From Bacteroides sp. UBA7335 (lineage in GTDB: Bacteria; Bacteroidota; Bacteroidia; Bacteroidales; Bacteroidaceae): a stretch of DNA of 34,158 nt. The translations under genes and the position numbers were made by a program. Where the stretch lies: assembly GCA_002471185.1 (NCBI GenBank), contig DKPL01000014.1, positions 15,510 to 49,667 on the forward strand, in the 5' to 3' direction. Shown in pieces: positions 22,801 through 30,668 of this stretch (position 1 is its first letter; every line of letters begins with the position of its first letter). The notes beneath the pieces are model-generated. The model saw nothing but the letters and a program-made list of their open reading frames with translations, made no database searches and had not been told where the DNA came from.

Positions 22801-22915
22801 GGTTTATAAACCTACCATTTGCTAAGTAGCCATTTCCAATTTTGTTTCAAGCTCTTGGAACAACCTTTCTGAGGGCTTGAAACTTTAGTTCCAAGCCTTT
22901 GAAACTAACTGAAAC
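22801..22915. repeat. Intergenic repeat cluster with 22-base period and nested dyads
   Basis: It starts with the perfect palindrome GGTTTATAAACC (22801-22812). The words GGAAC (22857), GAAAC (22879) and GAAAC (22901) then recur at exactly 22-base steps. Inverted pairs are visible: GTTTCAAGCTCTTGGAAC (22844-22861) with GTTCCAAGCCTTTGAAAC (22888-22905), 15 of 18 matched, and GGCTTGAAAC-TTTA-GTTCCAAGCC (22874-22897), 9 of 10 pairs. It could fold as one long or several short hairpins. No open reading frame runs through it. Confidence 0.7.
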
Positions 22916-22931
22916 CTTAATGCTTGCTAAC

Positions 22932-23342
22932 TTAATGGGGTCTCGATGAGCCAAAGCGTTTGCTGATGTAAGGGCGAAGAACGAAATAACCGATGAGGCT
23001 CGCTACAATTGCCCCTAAGCTATTGGCGGCAAAATCTGCCCACTCGCCACCGCGATAATCGGTTAAGTTCTCTTGCATCAATTCAACACATCCACTAAAT
23101 AAAATAGGGCACAAGCAAGCTCCTACCCATGCGTGCCACAGTCGAGCATTGTCTTTGCGATGAACCCAGCAGAACTCTAACCAAAGCATCCCCGATACAC
23201 CCAAGTACATACAGAAATGCACAATCTTGTCGAGATGAGGAAATGAAATGACACTTGACGAAGAGGGCCTATAGAAAGATAAGTAAATAACAACAGCTAT
23301 AATAAAGATCGAAATAGGGTATTTCTTAATATAATAAAGCAT
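22932..23342 (-). CDS. VanZ-like family membrane protein
   Basis: A 136-residue protein with four hydrophobic segments (about residues 10-25, 36-58, 70-88 and 105-125). The VanZ-like signature is present: FPHLDKIVHFCMYLGVSGMLW near helix 2, and CVELMQENLTDYRGGEWADFAANSLGAIVA, where E-x-x-Q and R-x-x-x-x-D-x-x-x-N-x-x-G are the family's conserved polar residues. VanZ itself gives low-level teicoplanin resistance, but most VanZ-like proteins in Bacteroidetes have no known role, and resistance should not be assumed. It is divergent from the sodium symporter, with overlapping promoters. Confidence 0.88.
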   Translation of the reverse strand: MLYYIKKYPISIFIIAVVIYLSFYRPSSSSVISFPHLDKIVHFCMYLGVSGMLWLEFCWVHRKDNARLWHAWVGACLCPILFSGCVELMQENLTDYRGGEWADFAANSLGAIVASLIGYFVLRPYISKRFGSSRPH

Positions 23343-23361
23343 ATTCTAATAAATTACATAT

Positions 23362-23395
23362 TTTGAACAAATGTAGTTTGAATTTTTTATATTTG
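23362..23395. promoter_or_regulatory. Overlapping divergent promoters of VanZ-like and symporter genes
   Basis: Plus strand: TTTG at 23362-23365, a 22-base spacer, then TATATTTG at 23388-23395; the symporter ATG is 49 bases further on. Minus strand: TACATTTG (complement of 23368-23375), 25 bases before the VanZ-like start. The minus -7 box sits inside the plus-strand spacer, so the two promoters should compete for polymerase. Confidence 0.55.
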
Positions 23396-23444
23396 CGAGC
23401 AAAGCGATGATATAAATATCGAAATGTAAGTAAAGATAACAAAT

Positions 23445-24809
23445 ATGATGAAGAGTGGCAGAGCGAATTTTGGTAGCAAATTAGGGGTGATATTGGCCTC
23501 GGCAGGATCGGCAGTAGGATTGGGGAATATCTGGAGATTTCCTTACGAAACAGGAAATTATGGTGGAGCAGCATTTATTTTAATTTACTTAGGCTGTGTG
23601 CTATTGTTAGGTTTGCCTATCATGCTGGCAGAATTTATCATTGGTCGCCGGTCGCGTGCCAATACTGCCGGAGCGTATCAGGTGTTAGCCCCCGGAACTC
23701 ATTGGCGATGGGTAGGGCGTATGGGCGTTTTAGCCGGATTTATGATTCTTAGCTTCTACTCGGTGGTAGCCGGATGGACACTAGAGTATGTATTCGAAGC
23801 TCTAGGCAACGGCTTTGCCGGAAAAACTCCAGAAGAGTATATACAATCTTTTCAAGCCTTTTCGGGCAACCCTTGGAAACCCATCATTTGGTTAGTCCTT
23901 TTCTTGCTGGGAACTCACTTTATCATTGTACGTGGTGTAGAAAAGGGGATTGAAAAATCGTCTAAGATTATGATGCCAATGCTTTTTGTACTAATCTTAG
24001 TCTTAGTGGGATGTTCTGTATCTCTGCCGGGAGCTAAAAGTGGAATTGAATTTCTGTTGAAGCCCGACTTCAGTAAAGTAGACGGAAACGTATTCTTGGG
24101 TGCTATGGGACAAGCCTTCTTCTCGTTGAGTTTAGGGATGGGGTGTTTGTGTACCTATGCCTCTTATTTTAGCAAGGATACCAACCTTACCCGTACTGCA
24201 TTTAGTGTGGGGCTTATCGATACATTTATTGCTATATTGGCTGGATTTATCATCTTTCCCGCCGCTTTTTCAGTCGGAATACAACCCGATGCCGGTCCGA
24301 GTTTGATTTTTATCACCCTGCCCAATGTATTTCAACAAGCCTTTAGCGGGGCACCTTGGTTGGCCTACATCTTCTCGGTACTCTTTTATGTACTGTTGGC
24401 ATTGGCTGCATTGACCTCTACCATCTCCATGCACGAAGTAGTGACCGCCTACCTGCACGAAGAGTTTAAGATATCGCGCAAACGTGCTGCTTGGTTTGTA
24501 ACCGGTGGTTGTATCTTCTTTGGAGTGCTTTGCTCTTTATCGCTTGGTGTCACCAAGGGTTTCACTGTGTTTGGTATGGGTATGTTCGATTTATTCGACT
24601 TTGTAACCGCCAAAATAATACTTCCGTTGGGTGGTATGCTTATCTCTATCTTTGTAGGATGGTACTTAGACAAAAAGTTAGTGTGGGAAGAGATAACAAA
24701 CGATGGTACCTTAAAGGTTCGTTTGTACAAAGTGATTCTATTTATCTTAAAATACATTGCACCAATAGCTATCGGTATTGTGTTTATCAACGAATTGAAA
24801 ATACTCTAA
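23445..24809 (+). CDS. Sodium-dependent transporter, neurotransmitter:sodium symporter family
   Basis: A 454-residue membrane protein of the NSS/SNF family. The signature TM1 is GVILASAGSAVGLGNIWRFPYETGNYGGAAFILIY (about residues 13-47), with the unwound GNIWRFPY segment that binds sodium and substrate. A charged loop GRRSRANTAGAY follows TM2, and 11-12 hydrophobic helices are visible in all. The LeuT-type bacterial relatives take up amino acids with sodium; the substrate here is unknown. It ends 7 bases before the next gene, with which it is co-transcribed. Confidence 0.94.
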   Translation: MMKSGRANFGSKLGVILASAGSAVGLGNIWRFPYETGNYGGAAFILIYLGCVLLLGLPIMLAEFIIGRRSRANTAGAYQVLAPGTHWRWVGRMGVLAGFMILSFYSVVAGWTLEYVFEALGNGFAGKTPEEYIQSFQAFSGNPWKPIIWLVLFLLGTHFIIVRGVEKGIEKSSKIMMPMLFVLILVLVGCSVSLPGAKSGIEFLLKPDFSKVDGNVFLGAMGQAFFSLSLGMGCLCTYASYFSKDTNLTRTAFSVGLIDTFIAILAGFIIFPAAFSVGIQPDAGPSLIFITLPNVFQQAFSGAPWLAYIFSVLFYVLLALAALTSTISMHEVVTAYLHEEFKISRKRAAWFVTGGCIFFGVLCSLSLGVTKGFTVFGMGMFDLFDFVTAKIILPLGGMLISIFVGWYLDKKLVWEEITNDGTLKVRLYKVILFILKYIAPIAIGIVFINELKIL

Positions 24810-24816
24810 ATACACC

Positions 24817-25731
24817 ATGTGGAAAGACTTTTTCTACTTTTCGCGCAAAGAGCGTCGAGGAGTTATCCTATTGTTTGCACTCATTGTTATAGTGTGTGTG
24901 TCCTTTTGGGTTATTCCTCCTCGTACTGCTCCGGATACTTTCGAAGAGGGCCATTTTCAAGCCGAATACGATTCTTTTGCAAATTCGTTGAGGCTTGCTC
25001 AGAGACCCTCGCAAAAGTATGCCCGATACGATAAGAGAAAGCAGTCTACTCCTATTCATTATATCTCTTTCGATCCCAACGAGGCCGACTCGGTCTGCTT
25101 TGCCCAATTAGGGCTGCCCGGGTGGATGATTAAAAACATCATCAGTTATCGAACCAAAGGAGGCCGATTCAGAAAGAAAGAGGATTTTGCAAAAATCTAT
25201 GGTTTGACCACCGAACAATACACTATCTTGGAACCCTATATTTCGATAGCTTCAACCGAAAGTCCATCCAGCGATTCATTATCAGTGTTTGCACACTCGC
25301 ATCCTAAAGATAGTTTTCCGAAAACGATAAAATATGAATTGGGTACTCTTGTCGATTTGAATGGTGCCGACACTACCCAACTTAAAATGATTCCGGGCAT
25401 AGGCAGCTCTATTGCTAAAATGATTGTGGGATATAGGAAACAGTTAGGTGGATTTTACGATGTTGGTCAGTTGCAAGAGATACGGCTACGCACCGATAAG
25501 CTGGCAGAGTGGTTTGTGGTAGATTGTGATTCTATAGAAAAACTACCTATAAATAAAATGGGAATTGATGCGCTAAGAAAGCATCCTTACATTAATTTTT
25601 ATCAGGCAAAGGTCATGGTAGAACATCGTAAAAAACGAGGAAATATACAGAACCTGAGTGAATTGTGCTTGTATGAAGAATTTGCTTCGACCGATATTGA
25701 AAGGTTAGGTTATTACGTACGGTTTGACTAA
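24817..25731 (+). CDS. Membrane-anchored helix-hairpin-helix protein (ComEA-like domains)
   Basis: A 304-residue protein with one membrane helix near the N-terminus (about residues 17-36), followed by a Ser-rich linker and three ComEA-like helix-hairpin-helix units. The first is FDPNEADSVCFAQLGLPGWMIKNIISYRTKGGRFRKKEDFAKIYGL (about 86-131). The second is LVDLNGADTTQLKMIPGIGSSIAKMIVGYRKQLGGFYDVGQL (about 177-218). The third, near the C-terminus, is PYINFYQAKVMVEHRKKRGNIQNLSEL. Such units bind DNA backbone in ComEA, the competence receptor. A DNA-binding role on the outer face of the inner membrane is possible, but in Bacteroidetes the function is unproven. It lies directly after the symporter gene. 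Confidence 0.88.
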   Translation: MWKDFFYFSRKERRGVILLFALIVIVCVSFWVIPPRTAPDTFEEGHFQAEYDSFANSLRLAQRPSQKYARYDKRKQSTPIHYISFDPNEADSVCFAQLGLPGWMIKNIISYRTKGGRFRKKEDFAKIYGLTTEQYTILEPYISIASTESPSSDSLSVFAHSHPKDSFPKTIKYELGTLVDLNGADTTQLKMIPGIGSSIAKMIVGYRKQLGGFYDVGQLQEIRLRTDKLAEWFVVDCDSIEKLPINKMGIDALRKHPYINFYQAKVMVEHRKKRGNIQNLSELCLYEEFASTDIERLGYYVRFD

Positions 25732-25738
25732 AAGCAAA

Positions 25739-25771
25739 GATGCATCCTTTTCCAGCGGAAAAGAATGCATC
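25739..25771 (-). terminator. Hairpin between the HhH gene and the convergent LolD operon
   Basis: Arms 25739-25753 and 25757-25771 pair at 14 of 15 positions around AGC. On the minus strand it is followed by TTTGCTTTTAG, so it fits a terminator for the antiporter-tcdA-lolD operon. On the plus strand the following bases are ACACACAAAA, without U's, so plus-strand activity is doubtful. Confidence 0.65.
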
Positions 25772-25911
25772 ACACACAAACAAAACAAACACTCTACGTA
25801 TTAATCTTCGCAGACTCTCTGTAGAGAAGCATTGCAAATATATGTGATGTTGTTAATATATCAATATTAAGTGGGATAAATGTTTTCGTATTTAACATAA
25901 TGTATCTGTAG

Positions 25912-26568
25912 TTAACTGTTAGTAACAATTCCGTCGACAATATGTATCTTTTTATCTGTAATATTAGCCAAACTCTCGTCGTGAGTAACGATGATAAAAG
26001 TCTGTCCGAAGTGTTCGCGAAGCTGAAAAAAGAGTTGATGCAATTCATCTTTGCTATGCGAGTCTAAACTACCCGAAGGCTCGTCAGCCAGTACTACCGA
26101 AGGGCGATTAATCAAAGCACGTGCCACGGCCACTCGCTGTTTCTCACCCCCCGATAACTCGCTAGGCTTATGCGTAGCTCTATCCGAAAGATTCATAAAG
26201 CTTAATAACTCCTTGGCACGCTGTGTTGCCTCTTTGGTTGAATCGCCGGCAATCAGCGCCGGAATCATAACATTCTCTAAAGCTGTAAACTCGGGCAATA
26301 GCTGATGAAACTGAAATACAAAACCAATGTGTTTGTTGCGAAATGCCGATAGCTCTTTCTCTTTCATCTGTTTGATATGCGTGCTATTGATATAGACCTC
26401 GCCTGCATCGGGTTTATCAAGTGTGCCCATAATTTGCAGTAGTGTTGTTTTGCCGGCACCACTAGGGCCAACAATACTAACAATATCTCCTTTATTGATT
26501 TTCAAATCAATACCCTTTAGCACCTCTAATGTCCCAAATCTTTTTTTGATTCCTTCTAATTGTATCAT
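25912..26568 (-). CDS. lolD: ABC transporter ATP-binding protein, LolD/MacB type
   Basis: A 218-residue ATPase. Walker A is GPSGAGKTT (Lys40), the Q-loop lies in FVFQFHQLLPEFTALENV, the signature is LSGGEKQRVAVARAL, Walker B is SVVLADEPSG, and the switch His is in VTHDES. The FQFHQLLPEFTALENVMIPAL stretch is characteristic of LolD, which powers lipoprotein release to the outer membrane with LolC/E. No permease gene is adjacent, so MacB- or FtsE-type partners remain possible. The frame is open to 26613, but starting there would overlap tcdA by 37 bases; ATG 26568 gives MIQLEGIKKRFG, the normal beginning, 8 bases after the tcdA stop. Confidence 0.88.
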   Translation of the reverse strand: MIQLEGIKKRFGTLEVLKGIDLKINKGDIVSIVGPSGAGKTTLLQIMGTLDKPDAGEVYINSTHIKQMKEKELSAFRNKHIGFVFQFHQLLPEFTALENVMIPALIAGDSTKEATQRAKELLSFMNLSDRATHKPSELSGGEKQRVAVARALINRPSVVLADEPSGSLDSHSKDELHQLFFQLREHFGQTFIIVTHDESLANITDKKIHIVDGIVTNS

Positions 26569-26576
26569 ATGTTTTA

Positions 26577-27287
26577 TTAGAGTCTTTTTATAACATATTC
26601 GGCCAAATGGCAACCAAAGACAGCCGGCATATAGCTAACTGTACCACAAGTTGACTTCTTATTTTGCTCATCATCGGTCAGTATCACTGCATTTGCATCG
26701 GCTTGTTCGGTACTGAATACTACCGGTATTTTGCGTTTTACACCCATCTTTTGCAGACGTTTGCGCACCGCTTTGCTCAGGCCGCAATGATAAGTGTCCC
26801 ATAAATCGGCAAAACGCACTTGTGTAATGTCGCTCTTGGCACCCGCACCCATGCTCGATATAATCTTGATTTTGCGTTGCAGCGTGTTGTAGATTAAATA
26901 GCACTTCGGACTAAGTGTGTCAATGGCATCAACCACAAAGTCGAACTTGGCGCTATCCAATAAAGAGGGGATATTGTCATCTTTCAGAAACAGGCAGTGC
27001 ACGGTCAACTCTAAGTCCGGATTGATGTCTTTCAATCTTTTAGCTACAACCTCACATTTGGGTTGTCCGATGGTAGATGTCAATGCCGGAAGTTGGCGAT
27101 TGATGTTAGAGGGTTGTACTGTGTCAGCATCAACAATAGTCATACGTCCTACACCCGCACGACAAATCATTTCGGCAGCATAAGCACCTACACCGCCCAG
27201 TCCAACTACAAGTACGTGAGCCTGCTGCATACGCATCATCTTCTCACTACCCAACAAAATTTCGGTTCTTTGTTTCCAGTTATTCAT
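26577..27287 (-). CDS. tcdA: tRNA threonylcarbamoyladenosine dehydratase
   Basis: A 236-residue E1-like/ThiF-fold enzyme. The ATP-binding glycine loop is VVGLGGVGAYAAE (about residues 27-39), followed by IVDADTVQPSNINRQLPAL with the adenylation Arg, and DAIDTLSPK. The length and the RAGVGRMTIVDAD and AVRKRLQKMGVKRKIPVVFSTE segments fit TcdA/CsdL, which cyclises t6A to ct6A at tRNA position 37. This is distinct from ThiF or MoeB, which carry zinc-binding CxxC pairs not seen here. Its start shares one base with the antiporter stop (TAATG), so translation is coupled. Confidence 0.92.
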   Translation of the reverse strand: MNNWKQRTEILLGSEKMMRMQQAHVLVVGLGGVGAYAAEMICRAGVGRMTIVDADTVQPSNINRQLPALTSTIGQPKCEVVAKRLKDINPDLELTVHCLFLKDDNIPSLLDSAKFDFVVDAIDTLSPKCYLIYNTLQRKIKIISSMGAGAKSDITQVRFADLWDTYHCGLSKAVRKRLQKMGVKRKIPVVFSTEQADANAVILTDDEQNKKSTCGTVSYMPAVFGCHLAEYVIKRL

Positions 27288-29425
27288 TAGTTCTTCTTAA
27301 GCCATTTATAAAACCATTTACCCATCTTGTCATAGTGCTGTGACTCATTGTATCCACGCGGATCGGCAAACGAGATAATCTCTTGTGGTTCGCCAAACTG
27401 TTCGGGGTAGAGCACAATTAAACTATTATTCGAGAAATATTTGCCCAACTGTGTCGGTAGTTTCTCAAACGAAGTATCGTACGAGATGGAGCCACGACGT
27501 GCACTAATAACCACCAGCAAGTGATCAAAGTTCACTTGTCCCGTGAGTAAGAGTAAATCGTCCCATTCTTCTAATATGGAAAACTCTGTCAAAGTAGAGT
27601 TTGATATCTTTTTAACAACCACTTGAAGCCGGTTTAAAGTCTGTTGATTAGCATGAAAGTGAACACGGCAGCTGAGTAGTGAAGACATGCGACAGAAATG
27701 TTCCACCCACTTCACAAACCCTGTTTCATATTCAGCTTTAGGAGGGACAGCAATAATGATACGTCTAAGTGTATTGACCGGCATTAAAAATTTAGCAATC
27801 ATTACTTCACGGTGAGTTCCTTTTAATAAGTTCTCTGTGAGGCTGCCAAAGAAAGAATCGACGATATTTGCCTTGCGGTGCAAACCAATAACTACATCGC
27901 TTACATCGTGCTCTTTAATGGTATGAATAATGCCCGAAGCAATGTTTAAATCGTACCGACTCACCCGTTCTATCTCTACATCTGCCGCTGCCGCAATCAT
28001 AGCCGCTTTCTCCAAATTCCTTTTGCCTTGCACCTCTTTGTTGCTCGACTCATTGTTGTCATTGATAACATTAAGGGCTATAATCCCATCTTTTTGTTTA
28101 TTATCTTTAATAACCAATGCCAGGTTTATCAGCTCTTCTAGCGTTTCTGGGTTAGCCACCGGAATCAAGATTTGCTCTTTGCGTACACCTTTGTTTTCTT
28201 GCATATCCTGCATCTCTTGATGCAACGCAAAACGTCGAGCGGAGCGTTCGGTAACAATAGAACTAATAATGCAAGTAAAGAGAATCATTACAACCGTTCC
28301 ATTAAGCACATCATCGTTGAGCAAACGCTCACCATTTTCCATAATAATATTGTGTCCGATGAGAACGGCAGCCAAGGTTGCTGCTGCTTGTGCGTTACTC
28401 AACCCAAAGATCATGCTACGCTCATTAGCTTTCATCTTATAAATCTTTTGAGTAATCCAGGCTGCTAGCCATTTACTCAAAGTTGCTACTACAGTCATTA
28501 CAATTGCTACCTTCAATGCACCAAAGCCGGTAAACAAACTTCGCACATCAATCATCATCCCTACACCAATCAAAAAGTAAGGAATAAATAGTGCATTACC
28601 AACAAACTCTAAACGGTTCATTAAAGGAGATACATGAGGAATAAGGCGATTGAGTACCAATCCGGCCAAGAAAGCACCCAAAATGCCCTCCATTCCAACA
28701 AACTCCATTAAACCACCCCCCAAGAAAACCATGGCTAATACAAAGATGAACTGCATTACGTTGTCATCGTATTTGCGGAAGAACCAACGACCAATGCGCG
28801 GAAAGAAAAAGATGATTAAGAAACCTAGAATGGCAACTTTGGCTACCAGTAGCAGCCAAAATAATCCACCCGAAGTACCTTTATACATGCCACCAATTAC
28901 TGCCAGTATTATCAGAGCCAGAGTTACCGTTACCGCTGTGCCACCAATGGTGATGTTGACACTCCTGAGACGTGATAAACCATATCGACTAATGATGGGG
29001 TAAGCAATTAAGGTATGCGAAGAGTACATACTGGCCAATAATACTGCAGTGGTAAAGCCAAAACCGAGAAGCTCCATACTACTCCAAACACCTAATATCA
29101 TCGGAATAAGAAAGGTGAGAATACCGAAAACAAATGCCTTGGTTCGGTTTTTTTTAAAGTCCTCCATATCCATCTCTAATCCCGCCAAGAACATGATGTA
29201 GTATAGTCCCACTTTCCCAAATAACTCAAAGCTACTGTCGCGCTCAAGAATGTTGAATCCGTGTTCGCCGATCACAACACCAGCCAATATCATTCCGATA
29301 ATATGCGGAATGTGGAGACGCCCCAAAATGATTGGGGCAAATAAAATAATGATTAGAACGAGGAAAAAAATCCATGTAGGATCAGTAATCGGTAAGTTCA
29401 GATTAAAATCAAACCACTGCGTCAT
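27287..29425 (-). CDS. CPA2 cation:proton antiporter with C-terminal universal-stress-like domain
   Basis: A 712-residue protein. The N-terminal part (to about residue 400) has 12-13 helices of the Na+/H+ exchanger CPA2 type: IILGRLHIPHIIGMILAGVVIGEHGF, FLAGLEMDMEDFKK and GILGAFLAGLVLNRLIP. The last 290 residues are cytoplasmic, in two halves resembling UspA domains (ILIPVANPETLEELINLALVI; VIGLHRKANIVDSFFGSLTENLL with the G-x-x-x-x-G-S nucleotide loop). It exchanges K+ or Na+ for H+ and the tail may sense nucleotides. The frame is open to 29473, but Met 29425 begins the hydrophilic start TQWFDFNLN and the extra 16 residues lack family character. First gene of the operon with tcdA and lolD. 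Confidence 0.92.
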   Translation of the reverse strand: MTQWFDFNLNLPITDPTWIFFLVLIIILFAPIILGRLHIPHIIGMILAGVVIGEHGFNILERDSSFELFGKVGLYYIMFLAGLEMDMEDFKKNRTKAFVFGILTFLIPMILGVWSSMELLGFGFTTAVLLASMYSSHTLIAYPIISRYGLSRLRSVNITIGGTAVTVTLALIILAVIGGMYKGTSGGLFWLLLVAKVAILGFLIIFFFPRIGRWFFRKYDDNVMQFIFVLAMVFLGGGLMEFVGMEGILGAFLAGLVLNRLIPHVSPLMNRLEFVGNALFIPYFLIGVGMMIDVRSLFTGFGALKVAIVMTVVATLSKWLAAWITQKIYKMKANERSMIFGLSNAQAAATLAAVLIGHNIIMENGERLLNDDVLNGTVVMILFTCIISSIVTERSARRFALHQEMQDMQENKGVRKEQILIPVANPETLEELINLALVIKDNKQKDGIIALNVINDNNESSNKEVQGKRNLEKAAMIAAAADVEIERVSRYDLNIASGIIHTIKEHDVSDVVIGLHRKANIVDSFFGSLTENLLKGTHREVMIAKFLMPVNTLRRIIIAVPPKAEYETGFVKWVEHFCRMSSLLSCRVHFHANQQTLNRLQVVVKKISNSTLTEFSILEEWDDLLLLTGQVNFDHLLVVISARRGSISYDTSFEKLPTQLGKYFSNNSLIVLYPEQFGEPQEIISFADPRGYNESQHYDKMGKWFYKWLKKN

Positions 29426-29491
29426 TATCTTAAGTTTTCGGTTTTCAGTGCAAAATAACAAAAAAGTTATCAATATTATGGTAGAATGTTA

Positions 29492-29499
29492 TAATTTTG
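29492..29499 (+). promoter_or_regulatory. Bacteroidetes -7 element for asd
   Basis: TAATTTTG matches TAnnTTTG. The asd ATG at 29570 is 71 bases beyond it, giving a leader of about 63 bases. The -33 box is not obvious. Confidence 0.5.
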
Positions 29500-29569
29500 C
29501 AGCCAATTATTCACTATTTCGATAAATAGTAAGACAAACGAGTATTCATTAAAACAAAAGAGTAAAAAG

Positions 29570-30577
29570 ATGAAAGTAGCTATTGTTGGCGTAAGCGGAG
29601 CTGTGGGACAAGAATTCCTACGTGTGCTCGATGAAAGAAATTTCCCGATGGATGAATTAGTATTGTTTGGATCTAAACGTAGTGCCGGTACTAAATATAC
29701 CTTCCGCGGTAAAGAAATCGAGGTAAAACTTTTGCAACACAACGATGACTTCAAAGGAGTGGACATTGCATTTACATCTGCTGGAGCAGGTACTTCAAAA
29801 GAATTTGCTGAAACAATCACTAAGCATGGTGCTGTGATGATTGATAATTCAAGTGCATTCCGCATGGACAATGATGTGCCATTGGTAGTGCCCGAAGTAA
29901 ATGCTGAAGATGCAAAAGATCGTCCACGTGGCATTATTGCCAATCCTAACTGTACTACCATTCAAATGGTGGTTGCATTGAAGCCTATCGAGCAACTTTC
30001 ACACATAAAAAAGGTGCATGTGGCTACTTATCAAGCTGCAAGTGGTGCAGGTGCTGCTGCTATGGATGAGTTGTACGAGCAATATCGTCAGGTATTGGGC
30101 AACGAAGAAGTTGTGGTTGAGAAGTTTGCTTATCAGTTAGCATTTAATTTGATTCCTCAAATTGATGTATTTACTGAAAATGATTATACGAAAGAAGAAA
30201 TGAAGATGTTCCACGAAACACGTAAGATTATGCACTCTGACGTAAAAGTTAGTGCTACTTGTGTTCGCGTTCCTGCACTTCGTGCTCACTCTGAAAGTAT
30301 CTGGATTGAAACTGAACGTCCAATCGAAATTGAAGAAGCTCGCGAAGCATTTGCAAAAGCTGATGGAGTAGTGTTGCAAGATAATCCTGCAGAAAAAGAA
30401 TATCCAATGCCATTGTTCCTTGCTGGAAAAGACCCTGTTTATGTTGGTCGTATCCGCAAAGACTTGACTGACGAGTGTGGATTAACTTTCTGGGCAGTAG
30501 GCGACCAAATTAAAAAGGGCGCTGCTTTGAATGCGGTTCAAATTGCTGAATACTTAATCAAAGAAAACAATATCTAA
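29570..30577 (+). CDS. asd: Aspartate-semialdehyde dehydrogenase
   Basis: A 335-residue Asd, which reduces beta-aspartyl phosphate with NADPH on the way to lysine, diaminopimelate, threonine and methionine. The NADP loop is VGVSGAVGQEFLRVL (about residues 6-20). The catalytic cysteine is Cys128 in NPNCTTIQM. Substrate-binding RVPALRAHSESIWIE carries the catalytic His. Length is normal. Arginine is mostly CGT/CGC and glycine GGT/GGA here, and the exb genes look similar, suggesting high expression. It is a single gene closed by a bidirectional terminator. Confidence 0.97.
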   Translation: MKVAIVGVSGAVGQEFLRVLDERNFPMDELVLFGSKRSAGTKYTFRGKEIEVKLLQHNDDFKGVDIAFTSAGAGTSKEFAETITKHGAVMIDNSSAFRMDNDVPLVVPEVNAEDAKDRPRGIIANPNCTTIQMVVALKPIEQLSHIKKVHVATYQAASGAGAAAMDELYEQYRQVLGNEEVVVEKFAYQLAFNLIPQIDVFTENDYTKEEMKMFHETRKIMHSDVKVSATCVRVPALRAHSESIWIETERPIEIEEAREAFAKADGVVLQDNPAEKEYPMPLFLAGKDPVYVGRIRKDLTDECGLTFWAVGDQIKKGAALNAVQIAEYLIKENNI

Positions 30578-30598
30578 TTTAGATATCTATTAAATAAA

Positions 30599-30647
30599 AA
30601 AACGCAGAGTGGAGACATGCTAGTTTCCAACTCTGTGTTTTCTTTTT
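30599..30647. terminator. Bidirectional terminator between asd and the GNAT gene
   Basis: Left arm 30599-30613 pairs with right arm 30626-30641: AAAACGCAGAGT / ACTCTGTGTTTT with one G-T, then GGA/TCC after a bulged A. It is flanked by A7 on the left and TTTTCTTTTT on the right, so both strands show stem plus U-tract. It is 21 bases after the asd stop and 21 before the convergent gene's stop. Confidence 0.88.
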
Positions 30648-30668
30648 GCAGTATATCAAACTTTATGA

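Noticed and set aside
22932..23342. Glycopeptide resistance gene
   Set aside because: VanZ-like domain only; no vanA-type operon, and most such proteins have no link to resistance.
23326..23574. 82-codon minus-strand frame across the VanZ/symporter spacer
   Set aside because: Antisense to the conserved symporter start and overlaps the promoter region; a shadow frame.
26569..26613. 15-codon N-terminal extension of LolD
   Set aside because: It would overlap the tcdA 3' end and adds residues outside the ATPase family start.
29426..29473. 16-codon N-terminal extension of the antiporter
   Set aside because: No family similarity; the inner Met at 29425 starts the family-like sequence.
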